Source of the DNA: JBKQHQ01 sp052148715
GTDB taxonomy: Bacteria; Pseudomonadota; Alphaproteobacteria; Rhizobiales; Xanthobacteraceae
Direction: 5' to 3'
Length of the DNA: 64,000 bases
Assembly (NCBI GenBank): GCA_052148715.1
Contig: JBKQHQ010000133.1
Coordinates: forward strand, 1 to 64,000
The position numbers and the translations under genes are program-made. Positions 1-8,930 of the stretch are shown here, one piece after another; the stretch's first letter is position 1; each line of letters begins with the position of its first letter. Under the pieces are notes generated by a model, which was given only the letters and a program-made list of their open reading frames with translations, searched no databases and was not told the DNA's origin.

Positions 1-13
1 GTCGGGCGGAGTT

Positions 14-613
14 TTACTTCTCGCCGAATAGCTCCGCTACGTATTCCCAGTTGACCAGGTTATCGACGAAGGCCTTCAAATAGTCAGGCCGGCGGTTGCG
101 GTAGTCGATGTAGTAGGAGTGCTCCCAGACGTCGATGCCGAGGATCGGCTTGGCGTCGCCGTGCACGAGCGGGCTTTCGCCGTTGGCCGTCTTGGTCGCC
201 GATACTTTGCCGTCCTTCAGTGCGAGCCAGCACCAGCCGGAGCCGAATTGGGTGACGCCGGCCTGAATGAATTCTTCCTTCATCTTGGCGACCGAGCCCA
301 GGTCCGCGATGATTTTCTTTTCGAGCTCAGCGGGAATCTTGTCACCGCCGCCACCTGCCTTCATCCATTTCCAAAAATGAATGTGGTTATAGTGTTGCCC
401 GGCGTTGTTGAAGAGACCCGGGTTCTTACCAAACGTCCCTTTCACGACCTCCTCGACCGGCTTGTTTTCCCATTCAGTGCCCTTGGCGAGGTTATTGCCA
501 TTATTGACATAGGCGAGATGGTGCTTGTCGTGGTGATACTCGAGCGTCTCGCGCGACATGTAAGGCGTGAGCGCGTCGTAGGCATAGGGAAGTTCAGGCA
601 GCGAGAATGACAT
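14..613 (-). CDS. sodB: Superoxide dismutase, Fe type
   Basis: This 199-residue cytoplasmic enzyme dismutates superoxide to oxygen and hydrogen peroxide. The Fe/Mn-SOD fold is complete. By comparison with E. coli SodB the metal ligands are His27 (in EYHHDKHH), His77 (in QHYNHIHF), Asp161 and His165 (in DVWEHSYY). Gln73 in the N-terminal half is the second-sphere position typical of iron-type enzymes, so I call Fe rather than Mn, although cambialistic use cannot be excluded. Length is normal for the family. The start is an ATG preceded by a strong purine-rich site (CGAGGAGAAAG). The gene is monocistronic as far as the window shows; the stop lies 14 bases from the window edge. Confidence 0.96.
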   Translation of the reverse strand: MSFSLPELPYAYDALTPYMSRETLEYHHDKHHLAYVNNGNNLAKGTEWENKPVEEVVKGTFGKNPGLFNNAGQHYNHIHFWKWMKAGGGGDKIPAELEKKIIADLGSVAKMKEEFIQAGVTQFGSGWCWLALKDGKVSATKTANGESPLVHGDAKPILGIDVWEHSYYIDYRNRRPDYLKAFVDNLVNWEYVAELFGEK

Positions 614-986
614 CGGCTTTCTCCTCGATATTGGTCACGAAACCGCCGGGTTATTTTCGTAAAGGGTTGAGGCAGTAAAAGGTCAAACCCGCGAGCGGCA
701 AACAAGGTTGCACCTCTAATTAAGCCTTGAGCGATGCCGGAGCAATGCGTCGCTTCGCTCGCCGGAGGGGATCGGTGCGGGCGCCCCATGAACTGGCCGC
801 CCATTGCGATCCGACAGGGTACGATCGGCAGGAATTGATGGCCCTTTTTGACGGTGGCGCAGCAGCGGCTAAGCCTTGGCGCTATGGCTAGAAAAGGCCA
901 CAAAAGTGGTATCTGAGGAAAGGGTCGCGGGCTGAGCCTGCGGGTGGGACTGCCGGTTGTATCGGTACAGGCAGAGGGATGTGGGT
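614..986. other. Divergent intergenic region upstream of sodB
   Basis: I see no convincing gene in these 373 bases. Open frames here are short shadows of sodB or lack family resemblance. The part next to sodB carries its ribosome binding site and a candidate promoter. The part next to the membrane protein at 987 holds that gene's presumed leader. Confidence 0.6.
658..686 (-). promoter_or_regulatory. Candidate sigma-70-like promoter of sodB
   Basis: Read on the minus strand, TTGACC at 686-681 is followed by 17 bases and then TTTACG at 663-658, about 45 bases before the sodB start. The -35 element is good and the -10 element is weak, so this is only a candidate. Confidence 0.3.
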
Positions 987-1934
987 ATGTATGTCGCGTT
1001 GATGGCAGTGGGTGTCGTGACCGCCGTCGTGGGCCTGGCAGCGCTAGGCTATGGCATTCCGAACTACGAGTTCAGTCTTGGAAGCACGTTTATTGTCGCC
1101 GGCATAACGGCATTCGTCGGCGGCTTTATCGTGATCGGCCTGGCGGCGGCGGTGGCGCAACTGCGCCGGGTCGTCACACTATTGAGCTCCGATCCGCCGA
1201 CGCGCCTCGGACGCGGTGGAGAATCGCCCGAGCCCATCGCCCCCATCGTGTCTGCCGGCTCTCGGGGAGGAACCGGACCGGGACGGGCGTCAATGCCGCC
1301 TCGACCCCAGGGCGGGGAGGGGCGTGCGCCGCCGCGGGCTTTCGCGCCGCGCTTGGCGGCGACAGCCTCGACCGATGCTGCGCCTGAGGTGCAATTGGAG
1401 CGGCCGCGTCCATCGACCGAGCTACCGCTGGGGGTCGAACGACCTCGTCCGCGCATGGCGCCGATTGTGCAAATCGAGCCGAAGTTCGAGCCGCAATTCG
1501 AGCCGCTGTTGATGGACGAAACCGAGGAGGTGACATTGTCACCGGGGGCTGTGGTGCCGCCGCGGCGATCAGCCGCGTTCGGTTCCGAGCCGCCCGTGCG
1601 CCCCGTCGTCGAGCGAAAATTGTCGACCTTGATGTGGGGACCGAAACTGCGGCCCGCGCCCATTGAGCCGGCCGATCCGGAACCGGATGAACCGCCGCTG
1701 GCGCTCGGCGAGGAAGCGCTACCCGGTGCGCCGGAGCCGCGCGTGATCCGCGGGGCTTTTGCGGCCAGGGGCGCAGGCGACGTAAGGCCGGTGTCGATCC
1801 TGAAGTCGGGCGTGGTGGATGGGATGGCCTACACGCTCTACAATGATGGGTCGATCGAGGCCGAGCTTCCGGAAGGGACCATGCGGTTCACGTCGCTCAG
1901 CGGATTGCGCGAGCACCTCGAGCAATACTCATAA
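987..1934 (+). CDS. Conserved membrane protein with Pro-rich linker, unknown function
   Basis: I do not recognise a named function. From the ATG at 987 the product has 315 residues. Two hydrophobic segments lie in the first 60 residues (VALMAVGVVTAVVGLAALGY and an Ile/Val/Gly-rich stretch ending near LAAAVAQL). They are followed by a long linker rich in Pro, Arg, Glu and Ala, and by a compact C-terminal segment (from about residue 265, SILKSGVVDGMAYTLYNDGS onward) that looks folded and may be the conserved part. The layout suggests an inner-membrane anchor holding a cytoplasmic C-terminal domain on a flexible tether. I chose ATG 987 over a TTG 30 bases upstream because AGAGGGA sits at proper distance before it. 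It converges on the oligopeptidase gene, with the two reading frames overlapping by six bases. Confidence 0.75.
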   Translation: MYVALMAVGVVTAVVGLAALGYGIPNYEFSLGSTFIVAGITAFVGGFIVIGLAAAVAQLRRVVTLLSSDPPTRLGRGGESPEPIAPIVSAGSRGGTGPGRASMPPRPQGGEGRAPPRAFAPRLAATASTDAAPEVQLERPRPSTELPLGVERPRPRMAPIVQIEPKFEPQFEPLLMDETEEVTLSPGAVVPPRRSAAFGSEPPVRPVVERKLSTLMWGPKLRPAPIEPADPEPDEPPLALGEEALPGAPEPRVIRGAFAARGAGDVRPVSILKSGVVDGMAYTLYNDGSIEAELPEGTMRFTSLSGLREHLEQYS

Positions 1935-4079
1935 GGGCGACTTGATCGGGCCTGGCTCGAGCGAACCTCCCGTCACCTTGATCGCAAAGGCATAAGCCAG
2001 CGCCACTTCCTTGAGGCGGTCGAAGCGGCCGGATGCACCCGCGTGGCCCGCCTCGAGGTTGGTGCGCAGGGCGAGCGTGGCGTGGTTGGTGCGCAAGCGG
2101 CGCAGACGCGCCACCCACTTCGCCGGCTCCCAATAGGTCACGCGGGGGTCGGTGAGGCCAGCCAGGACCAGCATGGCCGGATAGTCTTGCGCCTGCACGT
2201 TCTCATAGGGCGAATACGCGAGAATGGTGCGGAAGGCTTCCGCATCGGCTATCGGGTTCCCCCACTCGGGCCATTCGGGCGGGGTCAGAGGTAGCGTCTC
2301 GTCGAGCATCGTGTTCAGCACATCGACGAACGGCACTTCCGCGATCATGCCGGCGAAGAGATCGGGTCGCATATTGGCGACCGCACCGATGAGCAGCCCG
2401 CCCGCTGAGCCCCCCTGTGCCACGAGCTTCGTTCGCGCGGCCCACCGCCCGTGCACCAGGTACTCGGCCGCGGCAATGAAGTCCGTGAACGTGTTGTGCT
2501 TATCGGCGAGCTTGCCTTCGCGATACCAGCGCCAGCCTTTTTCGGTGCCGCCGCGCACATGCGCGACGGCAAAGACGAAACCGCGGTCGGCCAGCGAAAG
2601 GCGATTCGCGCTGAACGCCGCGGGGATCGACAGCCCATAGGCGCCATAGCCGTAGAGGAGACACGCGGCGCTTCCATCGCGGGCCAAGTCCTTATGGTGA
2701 AGAATGGAGATCGGGACGGTCTCGCCGTCCGCAAGCGGCGCCAGCAGCCGTCGCGTGACGTAATTGGCGGGGTCATGGCCGCTCGGGATCTCCTGGCGCT
2801 TGCGCAGGCGGCGGCGCCGATCCGACAGATCATAATCCCACACCTCGGACGGCGTGGTCATGGACGAATAGGCGAAGCGCAAGTTGTCGGTCGCAAACTC
2901 GAAGCCCCCTTCCATGCCCAGCGAGTAGGCTTCCTTGGCGAAACCGATCGAATGCTCTTCGCCGGATCGCAGATTGCGCACCACGATGCGGGGCAGGCCG
3001 TTCTCACGCTCGAGCCGCACCAGCCAATGAGCCAACAGGCTGAACGACAGGACGAATACCCCCTGACAGTGCGGGATGAGATCGCGCCAGGCGCTGCGTT
3101 CGCTGGTGTCAAGCGGCGTGGAGATGATCTTGAAGTCTTCCGCGCCGTCGGCGTTGGTGAGGATGATGAGCGAAGGCGCGCCGAGCAAGCCCGGATGGTG
3201 CTCCACGCTGTATCGCACCCCGCTCTCGCGCGCAGCAACGAGGCGCGGAACGCCATCGCCGTGGGCGAGATCAATCAGCCAGCACTCTGACGTTTCGTGG
3301 TCGTGGATGGAGATCTCGGCAAAGCGTCCCGCCTGGAGATCCGATAGCGATATGAAGTAGCGCGGCTCACGTTCGGTGAGGACGCAGACATCCTGCGCGG
3401 CCGCCGTGCCGAGCCGGTGTCGGAAAACACCGACGGGACGATGATTGCGGTCGAGCCGCACGTAGTAGAAGGCTTGGCCGTCCAGCGTCCACGCCACCGA
3501 ACCAGAGACGTCCGCAATGGCGTCTTCGAGATCGGCACCGGTTTTGAGGTCGCGGACGCGCGCGGTGTAGAATTCGGAGCCGGCGTCGTCGGAGGCCCAA
3601 GCGAGCCAACGATGATCGGGCGAATGGCGCGTCGCGCCGAGATGAAAGTACGCCTTCGTCTTGGCGACGGCATCGCCATCGAGCAGCAATTCTTCGCTGC
3701 CTCCCTCGCGCGGCTGACGACAGACGAGCGGGTGTTGGCCGCCCAGCCGATACCGCGTGTAGTAGGCGTGCGGTCCATCGACGCGCGGCACCGTCGCGTC
3801 GTCCTGCTTCAGCCGGCCCTTCATTTCATCGAACAGGCTGGCCTCGAGCGGCACCGTGTCGGCGAGGATTCGGTTGCAGTATTCGTTCTCGGCCGCAAGA
3901 TAGCCACGGATCGCCGGATCCAGTTTCTCTGGGTCGCGCATCACCTCCTGCCAATTTGCGGCCCTAAGCCAAGCGAACTCGTCGACCAAGGTTATGCCGT
4001 GCCAGGTCGACTCGCTGGGTCGCGGCTCGGCGCTGGGCTCGGGATTGTGACTGCCGTTGGTTTCGAGCATGGGAATCAT
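1929..4079 (-). CDS. ptrB: Oligopeptidase B, S9A family serine peptidase
   Basis: This 716-residue protein is a prolyl-oligopeptidase-fold peptidase that cleaves short peptides after basic residues, normally in the cytoplasm. The N-terminal two thirds form the beta-propeller and the C-terminal third the alpha/beta hydrolase. The triad is visible: Ser558 in GGSAGG, Asp644 in LTDPRV and His679 in EAGHAGASG. The acidic ETLPLTPPEWPEWGNP segment just after the nucleophile is typical of oligopeptidase B rather than prolyl endopeptidase. Length matches the family. It lies 173 bases downstream of msrB on the same strand, separated by a long inverted repeat. A second Met at residue 4 is an equally possible start. 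Confidence 0.95.
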   Translation of the reverse strand: MIPMLETNGSHNPEPSAEPRPSESTWHGITLVDEFAWLRAANWQEVMRDPEKLDPAIRGYLAAENEYCNRILADTVPLEASLFDEMKGRLKQDDATVPRVDGPHAYYTRYRLGGQHPLVCRQPREGGSEELLLDGDAVAKTKAYFHLGATRHSPDHRWLAWASDDAGSEFYTARVRDLKTGADLEDAIADVSGSVAWTLDGQAFYYVRLDRNHRPVGVFRHRLGTAAAQDVCVLTEREPRYFISLSDLQAGRFAEISIHDHETSECWLIDLAHGDGVPRLVAARESGVRYSVEHHPGLLGAPSLIILTNADGAEDFKIISTPLDTSERSAWRDLIPHCQGVFVLSFSLLAHWLVRLERENGLPRIVVRNLRSGEEHSIGFAKEAYSLGMEGGFEFATDNLRFAYSSMTTPSEVWDYDLSDRRRRLRKRQEIPSGHDPANYVTRRLLAPLADGETVPISILHHKDLARDGSAACLLYGYGAYGLSIPAAFSANRLSLADRGFVFAVAHVRGGTEKGWRWYREGKLADKHNTFTDFIAAAEYLVHGRWAARTKLVAQGGSAGGLLIGAVANMRPDLFAGMIAEVPFVDVLNTMLDETLPLTPPEWPEWGNPIADAEAFRTILAYSPYENVQAQDYPAMLVLAGLTDPRVTYWEPAKWVARLRRLRTNHATLALRTNLEAGHAGASGRFDRLKEVALAYAFAIKVTGGSLEPGPIKSPL

Positions 4080-4142
4080 ACGTCCAGCGCTGAGGTTGCG
4101 CGCGCTTCGACTATCGGACCGGAGGCTCGTCCTAGCTAGCGC

Positions 4143-4218
4143 CTATCCCGTTCGTTGGGAACCCGGGCAGGCTGTAGGATCGTCGGTTGCCGCATGGTCT
4201 CGCCGACGAACGGGATAG
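4143..4218. repeat. Long inverted repeat between msrB and ptrB
   Basis: The arm CTATCCCGTTCGT at 4143-4155 is the exact reverse complement of 4206-4218, and three further inner pairs (one G-T) extend the stem to 16. The 44-base loop can itself fold. It lies downstream of the msrB stop and upstream of ptrB, both on the minus strand. No T-run follows on either strand, so it is not a standard intrinsic terminator. It may be an attenuating or RNA-stabilising hairpin. Confidence 0.7.
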
Positions 4219-4252
4219 ACCTGTCAGCGCAGGGATGTGCGCAGACGCGGTC

Positions 4253-4687
4253 TTAGGTCTTCTCTTGAGGCTCGACTTGTGGGGCGAACGTTAGTGCCGT
4301 CCCGTTCATGCAGTAGCGCAAACCTGTGGGTTGCGGGCCATCGGGGAAAACATGCCCGAGATGCGCCTCGCAAGCTGCGCAGCGCACTTCGGTGCGCCGC
4401 ATGAGCAACGACCGATCCTCGCGCTCGTCGACCGAATCCGGCTTCACCGGCGCCCAAAAGCTTGGCCATCCCGTTCTGGAGTCGAATTTTGTTCGCGAAG
4501 AAAACAACGGAGTGCCGCAGCATACGCAAGAATACAGGCCCGCGCGCTTTTCATCCCAGTGGGGGCCGGTGAACGCGCGCTCCGTGCCGTGCTTGCGGGT
4601 AACTCGGTACTGCTCGGGGGTGAGCTGCCTGCGCCACTCGTCCTCAGATTTCTTTACTTTGGCGTGGGGGGCCTGCGAAGAATTCAT
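4253..4687 (-). CDS. msrB: Peptide-methionine (R)-S-oxide reductase MsrB
   Basis: The enzyme reduces the R-epimer of methionine sulfoxide in oxidised proteins using thioredoxin. From the ATG at 4687 the product has 144 residues. It shows the zinc-site CxxC pairs Cys54/Cys57 (SCVCC) and Cys103/Cys106 (RCAAC), the GWPSF motif, and catalytic Cys126 in RYCMNGTAL, a slight variant of the usual RYCINSASL. No signal peptide is seen, so it should be cytoplasmic. An in-frame ATG 48 bases upstream would add 16 residues without family resemblance, so I prefer 4687. Together with sodB it fits a local set of oxidative-stress functions, but no shared operon is evident. Confidence 0.93.
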   Translation of the reverse strand: MNSSQAPHAKVKKSEDEWRRQLTPEQYRVTRKHGTERAFTGPHWDEKRAGLYSCVCCGTPLFSSRTKFDSRTGWPSFWAPVKPDSVDEREDRSLLMRRTEVRCAACEAHLGHVFPDGPQPTGLRYCMNGTALTFAPQVEPQEKT

Positions 4688-5116
4688 TGCCGAGCCTTCA
4701 GTCTTGATCCATTGACCGGGCAAAAAGGTATGCAAAACGTGACGATTAACAAGTCACGTTTGTTCAAAGAGGATATCGTTTTTCCCAAAGCGGCGACGCC
4801 GTTTAGCGCTGGTTTGGCTGCACGCAGCCGGTTCACGGCCTAGTGACGGCGATGGCCGGCCATGTCAAAACGGGCGCGGAGCCTCGTTGTTGCGCCGACA
4901 TTACAACAATCCCCCAGAGAATAAAGTGTCGCATCGCAAGAGTCTTCTTGCATCGAATGGTGCACGATAGTAGATATTTGTGCAATTCAGGTCTTCCGAT
5001 TCCTTTTGTGAGTCATTGTCCGCGGAATACGCAACTGATAGCGTTGAGTTTTTCGCAACACGCCCCGCAAATCGGTCGAGCCTGAAGAGCCAAGAGCGGG
5101 CGGGAACCCTGATCCG
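4688..5116. promoter_or_regulatory. Divergent control region between msrB and mucR
   Basis: These 429 bases hold no gene I can support. The segment from about 4900 to 5070 is clearly richer in A and T than its surroundings. MucR/Ros proteins are known to bind AT-rich sites and repress their own genes, so autoregulation here is plausible but inferred. I cannot fix -35/-10 boxes with confidence. Confidence 0.4.
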
Positions 5117-5536
5117 ATGAGCGAAGGAATGGCAAACGGCAATTTCATCGAGCTGACCGCAGACATCGTGTCAGCTTACGTAAGTAATAATTCGGTTTCT
5201 GCAGGCGATATTCCGAACTTGATCAATCAGGTCCACAGCGCGCTCATCAGGGTGTCGAGCGGACAAGCCGAAGCTCCGGTGGAGCCGTTGCGACCCGCCG
5301 TCCCCGTCAAGCGCTCAATTACTCCAGATTACATCGTTTGTCTCGAGGACGGCAAGAAATTCAAGTCTTTGAAGCGACATCTTCGGACGCAATACGACAT
5401 AACGCCAGAGCAATACCGAGACAAGTGGGGTTTGCCGCCGGATTACCCAATGGTGGCGCCGAATTATGCGGCGGCGCGCTCGCAGTTGGCGAAGCAAATG
5501 GGCTTGGGGCAGCAACGCCGACGCCGTTCGAAATAA
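5117..5536 (+). CDS. mucR: MucR/Ros family zinc-finger transcriptional regulator
   Basis: This 139-residue protein is a prokaryotic zinc-finger regulator that controls exopolysaccharide, motility and virulence or symbiosis genes in alphaproteobacteria. The MucR pattern is clear: an N-terminal oligomerisation region (ELTADIVSAYVSNNSV near residues 12-27), then the finger with Cys75, Asp78 and His88 in CLEDGKKFKSLKRHL, and the ITPEQYRDKWGLP DNA-recognition segment. The Cys-x2-Asp arrangement replaces the second cysteine of classical fingers, as is usual for MucR. A basic tail, RRRRSK, ends the protein. Met5 is an alternative start. It converges on sufE with a 53-base gap. Confidence 0.92.
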   Translation: MSEGMANGNFIELTADIVSAYVSNNSVSAGDIPNLINQVHSALIRVSSGQAEAPVEPLRPAVPVKRSITPDYIVCLEDGKKFKSLKRHLRTQYDITPEQYRDKWGLPPDYPMVAPNYAAARSQLAKQMGLGQQRRRRSK

Positions 5537-5589
5537 CGGGGTGCACGTTTTCTTCGTGGGGTAGGTTACGAAACGGGCCGAGGCGCGGA

Positions 5590-6018
5590 TTAAGCGGCGG
5601 CCGACATTGCGGCACGCGCATCGGAGCGGATGCGCTCGACCATCGAGCGGAATCCGTTCGAGCGTTGCGGTGTCAGGTGCTCGCGAAGGCCTAAACGATC
5701 AAAGATCGTGACGGCATCGGACGCCAGAATGTCACGCGCCGATTTTCCGGAATAGATCGCGAATAACAGCGCGATCAGCCCACGCACGATATGCGCGTCG
5801 CTGTCGCCGGCAAATGTCAACACCGGGCCCGCTTCGCCGCCCGGCGCGACGCCAGTGGAAAGCCAGACCTGGCTAGCGCAGCCTTGAACCTTGTTGGCTT
5901 CCGTTCGCGCGCTGTCGGCCAGCGGCGGCAAACCGCGTCCAAGCTCGATGACGTACCGGTACCGGTCGTCCCACTCATCGAGCAGGGCAAAATTGTCCAC
6001 GATCTCGTCGATGCTCAT
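5590..6018 (-). CDS. sufE: SufE-type cysteine desulfuration protein
   Basis: The protein accepts sulfur from the cysteine desulfurase SufS and stimulates it during iron-sulfur cluster assembly. From the ATG at 6018 the product has 142 residues, the normal SufE length, starting with the family's MSIDEIVDNFALLDEWDDRY. The sulfur-accepting cysteine is in KVQGCASQVW, and the conserved C-terminal REHLTPQRSNGFRSM is present. The frame stays open 129 bases further upstream, but that part has no family resemblance. No other suf gene is nearby, which is common because sufE is often unlinked. A role as a CsdE-like partner cannot be excluded from sequence alone. Confidence 0.93.
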   Translation of the reverse strand: MSIDEIVDNFALLDEWDDRYRYVIELGRGLPPLADSARTEANKVQGCASQVWLSTGVAPGGEAGPVLTFAGDSDAHIVRGLIALLFAIYSGKSARDILASDAVTIFDRLGLREHLTPQRSNGFRSMVERIRSDARAAMSAAA

Positions 6019-6226
6019 GCTCTTGGCCGCGACCCGATGCTCCAGTGCGCCGAGACCAAATATATAGTGTGCGGGCGGGTGCGAGACGAGCGCTATAGCC
6101 GGCTTGACGGGAGCGATCGGCGATATTCGCCTGGGCGCGTTGGGCAAAGCCCGCTCGCGCCAGCCGCCAGGAACAAGCCCAATCGACGTAGTTCCTTCGG
6201 CGAGCCGTGGTTGCGGCCGGCGTCTC

Positions 6227-6646
6227 TCACGCGGGATTGCGTGGGTGCGCTTCCTTGTGCGCCGACGGCCCCCGCCATCCAGGCGCGAGGTCGGCCGGCG
6301 CGAGCGTATTCTGCCAGAACTTGGCGGATGCCCGCGGCGTCTTGCCGTCGGCGTTGCTTCCGATGCTGCCGGTCTCGACCGGGCTGAGCTTCTCCGTCAG
6401 GAAGTCGTGCAGCATTTTGGCGGCGGCCTGCGCCTTCTGGCCGAACGTGACTGCGGCCTGAGCGCCGACCGAGCACGCTTCTGCCTGCCGCTCGCAAAAA
6501 TGCCGCATGTCGGCGACCGCGGCGCCGGCCGCGGAGACCGCTTCCATGGCACTGACCGAGGCCGCTCCGGGCGACTGGACCTTGCCAGTCGGCACCAGCA
6601 GCACGATGACGCTCAGCCAGAACGCCATGCGCAACAGAAACATCAT
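6227..6646 (-). CDS. DUF5330 family membrane-anchored protein
   Basis: From the ATG at 6646 the product has 139 residues. It begins with a hydrophobic segment (MMFLLRMAFWLSVIVLLVP) that is either an uncleaved signal anchor or a signal peptide, followed by an Ala-rich domain containing two cysteines (HFCERQAEACSVG). This opening and layout match DUF5330 proteins of Hyphomicrobiales, whose function is not known. GAGGG lies eight bases before this ATG; the long upstream extension of the frame is basic and not hydrophobic, and I regard it as untranslated. It is transcribed away from divJ. Confidence 0.8.
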   Translation of the reverse strand: MMFLLRMAFWLSVIVLLVPTGKVQSPGAASVSAMEAVSAAGAAVADMRHFCERQAEACSVGAQAAVTFGQKAQAAAKMLHDFLTEKLSPVETGSIGSNADGKTPRASAKFWQNTLAPADLAPGWRGPSAHKEAHPRNPA

Positions 6647-7058
6647 GACGCTACCCTCTGTCCCCTTTTGACGCTTCTTGTTCTTCCCGTACGCGGCGCG
6701 AACGTAACAGACAGACTTGAAGGGGCGCTTTGGGCCAAAGCGACGTTTTTGGGCATATTCAACGCAAATGATCCGCGTATTTTCTTCAAATTTTAGCAAT
6801 TGCCGGTCCGGCCGAAATGTCGTCGACCTCACTAAGCCTCGCTTGGCGCTTTGCCATCAAGAACATGCGCCAATCAACGATTCCATACCCCGTCCCGGTT
6901 CCAGGTGAACGGGCAAGGCTCTAGCGCAGTGGCCGAGCGCGCCGGCAAGGACGGATTCACCATGTCCGCAACGGTCGGCGGATACGGCGTTTGCTGGTTG
7001 CAAAATACCGCTACTCATCAGTCTTCGTTAAGCGGCCTCTGACACGATCCGTCGGCAA
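6647..7058. other. Divergent intergenic region with repeat copy A
   Basis: No gene is supported in these 412 bases between the DUF5330 gene and the DivJ-like kinase. The region holds one copy of a dispersed hairpin repeat (6857-6917) and presumably both promoters, whose boxes I cannot assign. Confidence 0.5.
6857..6917 (+). repeat. Dispersed intergenic hairpin repeat, copy A
   Basis: The segment starts TCAAGAACATGCGCCAATCA and ends in an imperfect hairpin (CCCGGTTC at 6894-6901 with GAACGGG at 6907-6913). Related copies lie at 29215-29277 and 45476-45540, all between genes. The first 16 bases are identical between copies A and B. Confidence 0.7.
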
Positions 7059-8930
7059 ATGGGGGCGCGTCTGACAAAGTGGACGTGCATTGGGATCGTG
7101 AGCCTCCTCACGCCGATACGCGACTATATTGAATCGCTGGTGCATCAGTCCGCGCAGCGCGACGCGCTCACGTCGGCACGGCATCGCGCATTCATCGCCC
7201 CGCGCCTGCTCGGCAGTTTTGCCGCGCTCGCGGCTTTGCCGGTCTATTTGACCATGCGCGCGGCTCCGAGTTCGCTCGAAATCCTGGTATTCGCCTGGCT
7301 CGTCGCGCCCATCCTCACCGCCTATTTTCTGTCGCGGACCGGACGCTTCGAGGGGGCGCATATTCTCTCGTCGCTCGCCTTGACCGGCCTCGTCAGCGTC
7401 GTTGCGGCTCAAACCGGCGGCATTGCGTCCTTCGCGGCCATATGGTTCGTCATCGTGCCGCTCGAGGCGGCCCTCTCAGCGTCGCGGCGGGTCATCGCCG
7501 TCGCCTCGACCTTCGCGCTCGGCGCCGCTGGTGTCCTCGTGGTGCTTGGTGCGGCCGGTTTCCTGCCGCCGTCCATGAGCTCACCGGCTGAGAGCGCCGC
7601 GCTTGCGGCGCTCGGTGTCATCTCGGCCGTGCTTTATGCGACCGGCCTTGCGCTTGGTGCCGAGTCGCTTGCGCGGACCTGTTTTTGGTTGTTGTACGCC
7701 GAGGAGGATCGCTACCGCCTTCTTGCCCGCAATATGACCGACGTCATTACCCGCCACGGACCCAAGGGCGCCGTTCTGTTCGCCTCGCCCGCCGCCGAGG
7801 CGTTGTTCGGCGCGCCGCCGATGGAATTGCTCGGGCACGGCTTGTTCGATCGGGTGCACGTGGCGGACCGGCCGGCCTATTTGACCGCGTTAGCCGATGC
7901 CGCCGCCCAGCGGGACGCGAGCTCGGCCGAGTTCCGCGTTCGGCGCGAAGCCCATGCAGGGAGCGCGCGACCATCGCTCGAATACATCTGGGTCGAGATG
8001 CGTTGCCGGCCGCTCGACCGTGTTTTGAGCGACAAGCCGGCGGCGCAACCCCCCGAAGTCGTCGCCGTGATGCGCGACATCAGCGAACGCAAGGTGCAAG
8101 AGCACACGGTCCAAGATGCCCGCGCCGAAGCGGAACGCGCGAACGCCGCGAAGGGCCGGTTTCTCGCCACAATGAGCCATGAGCTGCGCACGCCGCTCAA
8201 TGCCATCATCGGCTTCTCGGAAATGCTGATTAACGAAGAACCAATGCGCATCGATGCTGCCCGGCGCAAGGACTATGCGCAGCTCATCCACGATTCCGGA
8301 AATCATCTCCTGGCGGTGGTCAACGGCATTCTTGACATGTCGAAGATCGAGATCGGCAATTTCGACGTGACGCCGGAGCCATTCGCTCCTTCGCACGCCA
8401 TCATCAACTGCTGCGACCTGATGGCTCTGAAGGCAAGCGAAGCGGGGATCATTCTCGCCGTGCGGATTCCAACCGACTTGCCTGAGCTCATCGCCGACAA
8501 GCGCGCGTTGAACCAAATCCTGCTTAACCTCCTATCGAATGCCATCAAATTCACCGATCGCGGCGGCCAGGTCACCGTCAGTGCGACGACACAGCCGGCG
8601 ACGGTCGCGCTGACGGTCGAGGACACGGGTGTCGGCATTGGCGAGGCCGATCTGACGCGGGTCGGCGACCCGTTCTTCCAAGCCCGCTCCTCCTACGATC
8701 GCCGGCACAGTGGTACCGGTCTGGGGCTCTCGATCGTCAAGGGTCTGATCGAGCTGCATGGCGGGCGGTTGGAGATCAGCAGCCGGCTCGGACACGGCAC
8801 CAAGGTAACGGTGCATTTCCCGCGTGACCGCGCGAGCCTCTTGCCGGCCAATGCCACGTCGATCCGCCTCCCGACGGCCTCGCGGCCGATGGCGCTCGAG
8901 CCCGAGATTCAGGTCAGGAAAAGTGCGTAA
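7059..8930 (+). CDS. divJ: DivJ-like PAS sensor histidine kinase
   Basis: This 623-residue inner-membrane kinase resembles DivJ, which phosphorylates DivK and PleD to control polarity and the cell cycle in alphaproteobacteria. About six transmembrane segments fill the first 215 residues. A PAS domain follows (from DRYRLLARNMTDVITRHGP near 225 to about 345), then the dimerisation domain with His374 in SHELRTPLNAIIG, then the ATP-binding domain with N-box (NQILLNLLSNAIKF), G1 (DTGVGIG) and G2 (GTGLGLSIVKGL). The MTDVITRHG PAS opening is what points to DivJ rather than PleC, but neither divK nor pleD is nearby. A GTG at 7098, just before SLLTPIRDYIESL, may be the true start. Confidence 0.82.
   Translation: MGARLTKWTCIGIVSLLTPIRDYIESLVHQSAQRDALTSARHRAFIAPRLLGSFAALAALPVYLTMRAAPSSLEILVFAWLVAPILTAYFLSRTGRFEGAHILSSLALTGLVSVVAAQTGGIASFAAIWFVIVPLEAALSASRRVIAVASTFALGAAGVLVVLGAAGFLPPSMSSPAESAALAALGVISAVLYATGLALGAESLARTCFWLLYAEEDRYRLLARNMTDVITRHGPKGAVLFASPAAEALFGAPPMELLGHGLFDRVHVADRPAYLTALADAAAQRDASSAEFRVRREAHAGSARPSLEYIWVEMRCRPLDRVLSDKPAAQPPEVVAVMRDISERKVQEHTVQDARAEAERANAAKGRFLATMSHELRTPLNAIIGFSEMLINEEPMRIDAARRKDYAQLIHDSGNHLLAVVNGILDMSKIEIGNFDVTPEPFAPSHAIINCCDLMALKASEAGIILAVRIPTDLPELIADKRALNQILLNLLSNAIKFTDRGGQVTVSATTQPATVALTVEDTGVGIGEADLTRVGDPFFQARSSYDRRHSGTGLGLSIVKGLIELHGGRLEISSRLGHGTKVTVHFPRDRASLLPANATSIRLPTASRPMALEPEIQVRKSA

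Noticed and set aside
4688..4735. Longer start for MsrB
   Set aside because: The extra 16 residues show no signal peptide or family match; the shorter start fits family length.
4843..5085. 80-codon frame upstream of mucR
   Set aside because: No ribosome site and cysteine/proline-rich random-looking composition in an AT-rich control region.
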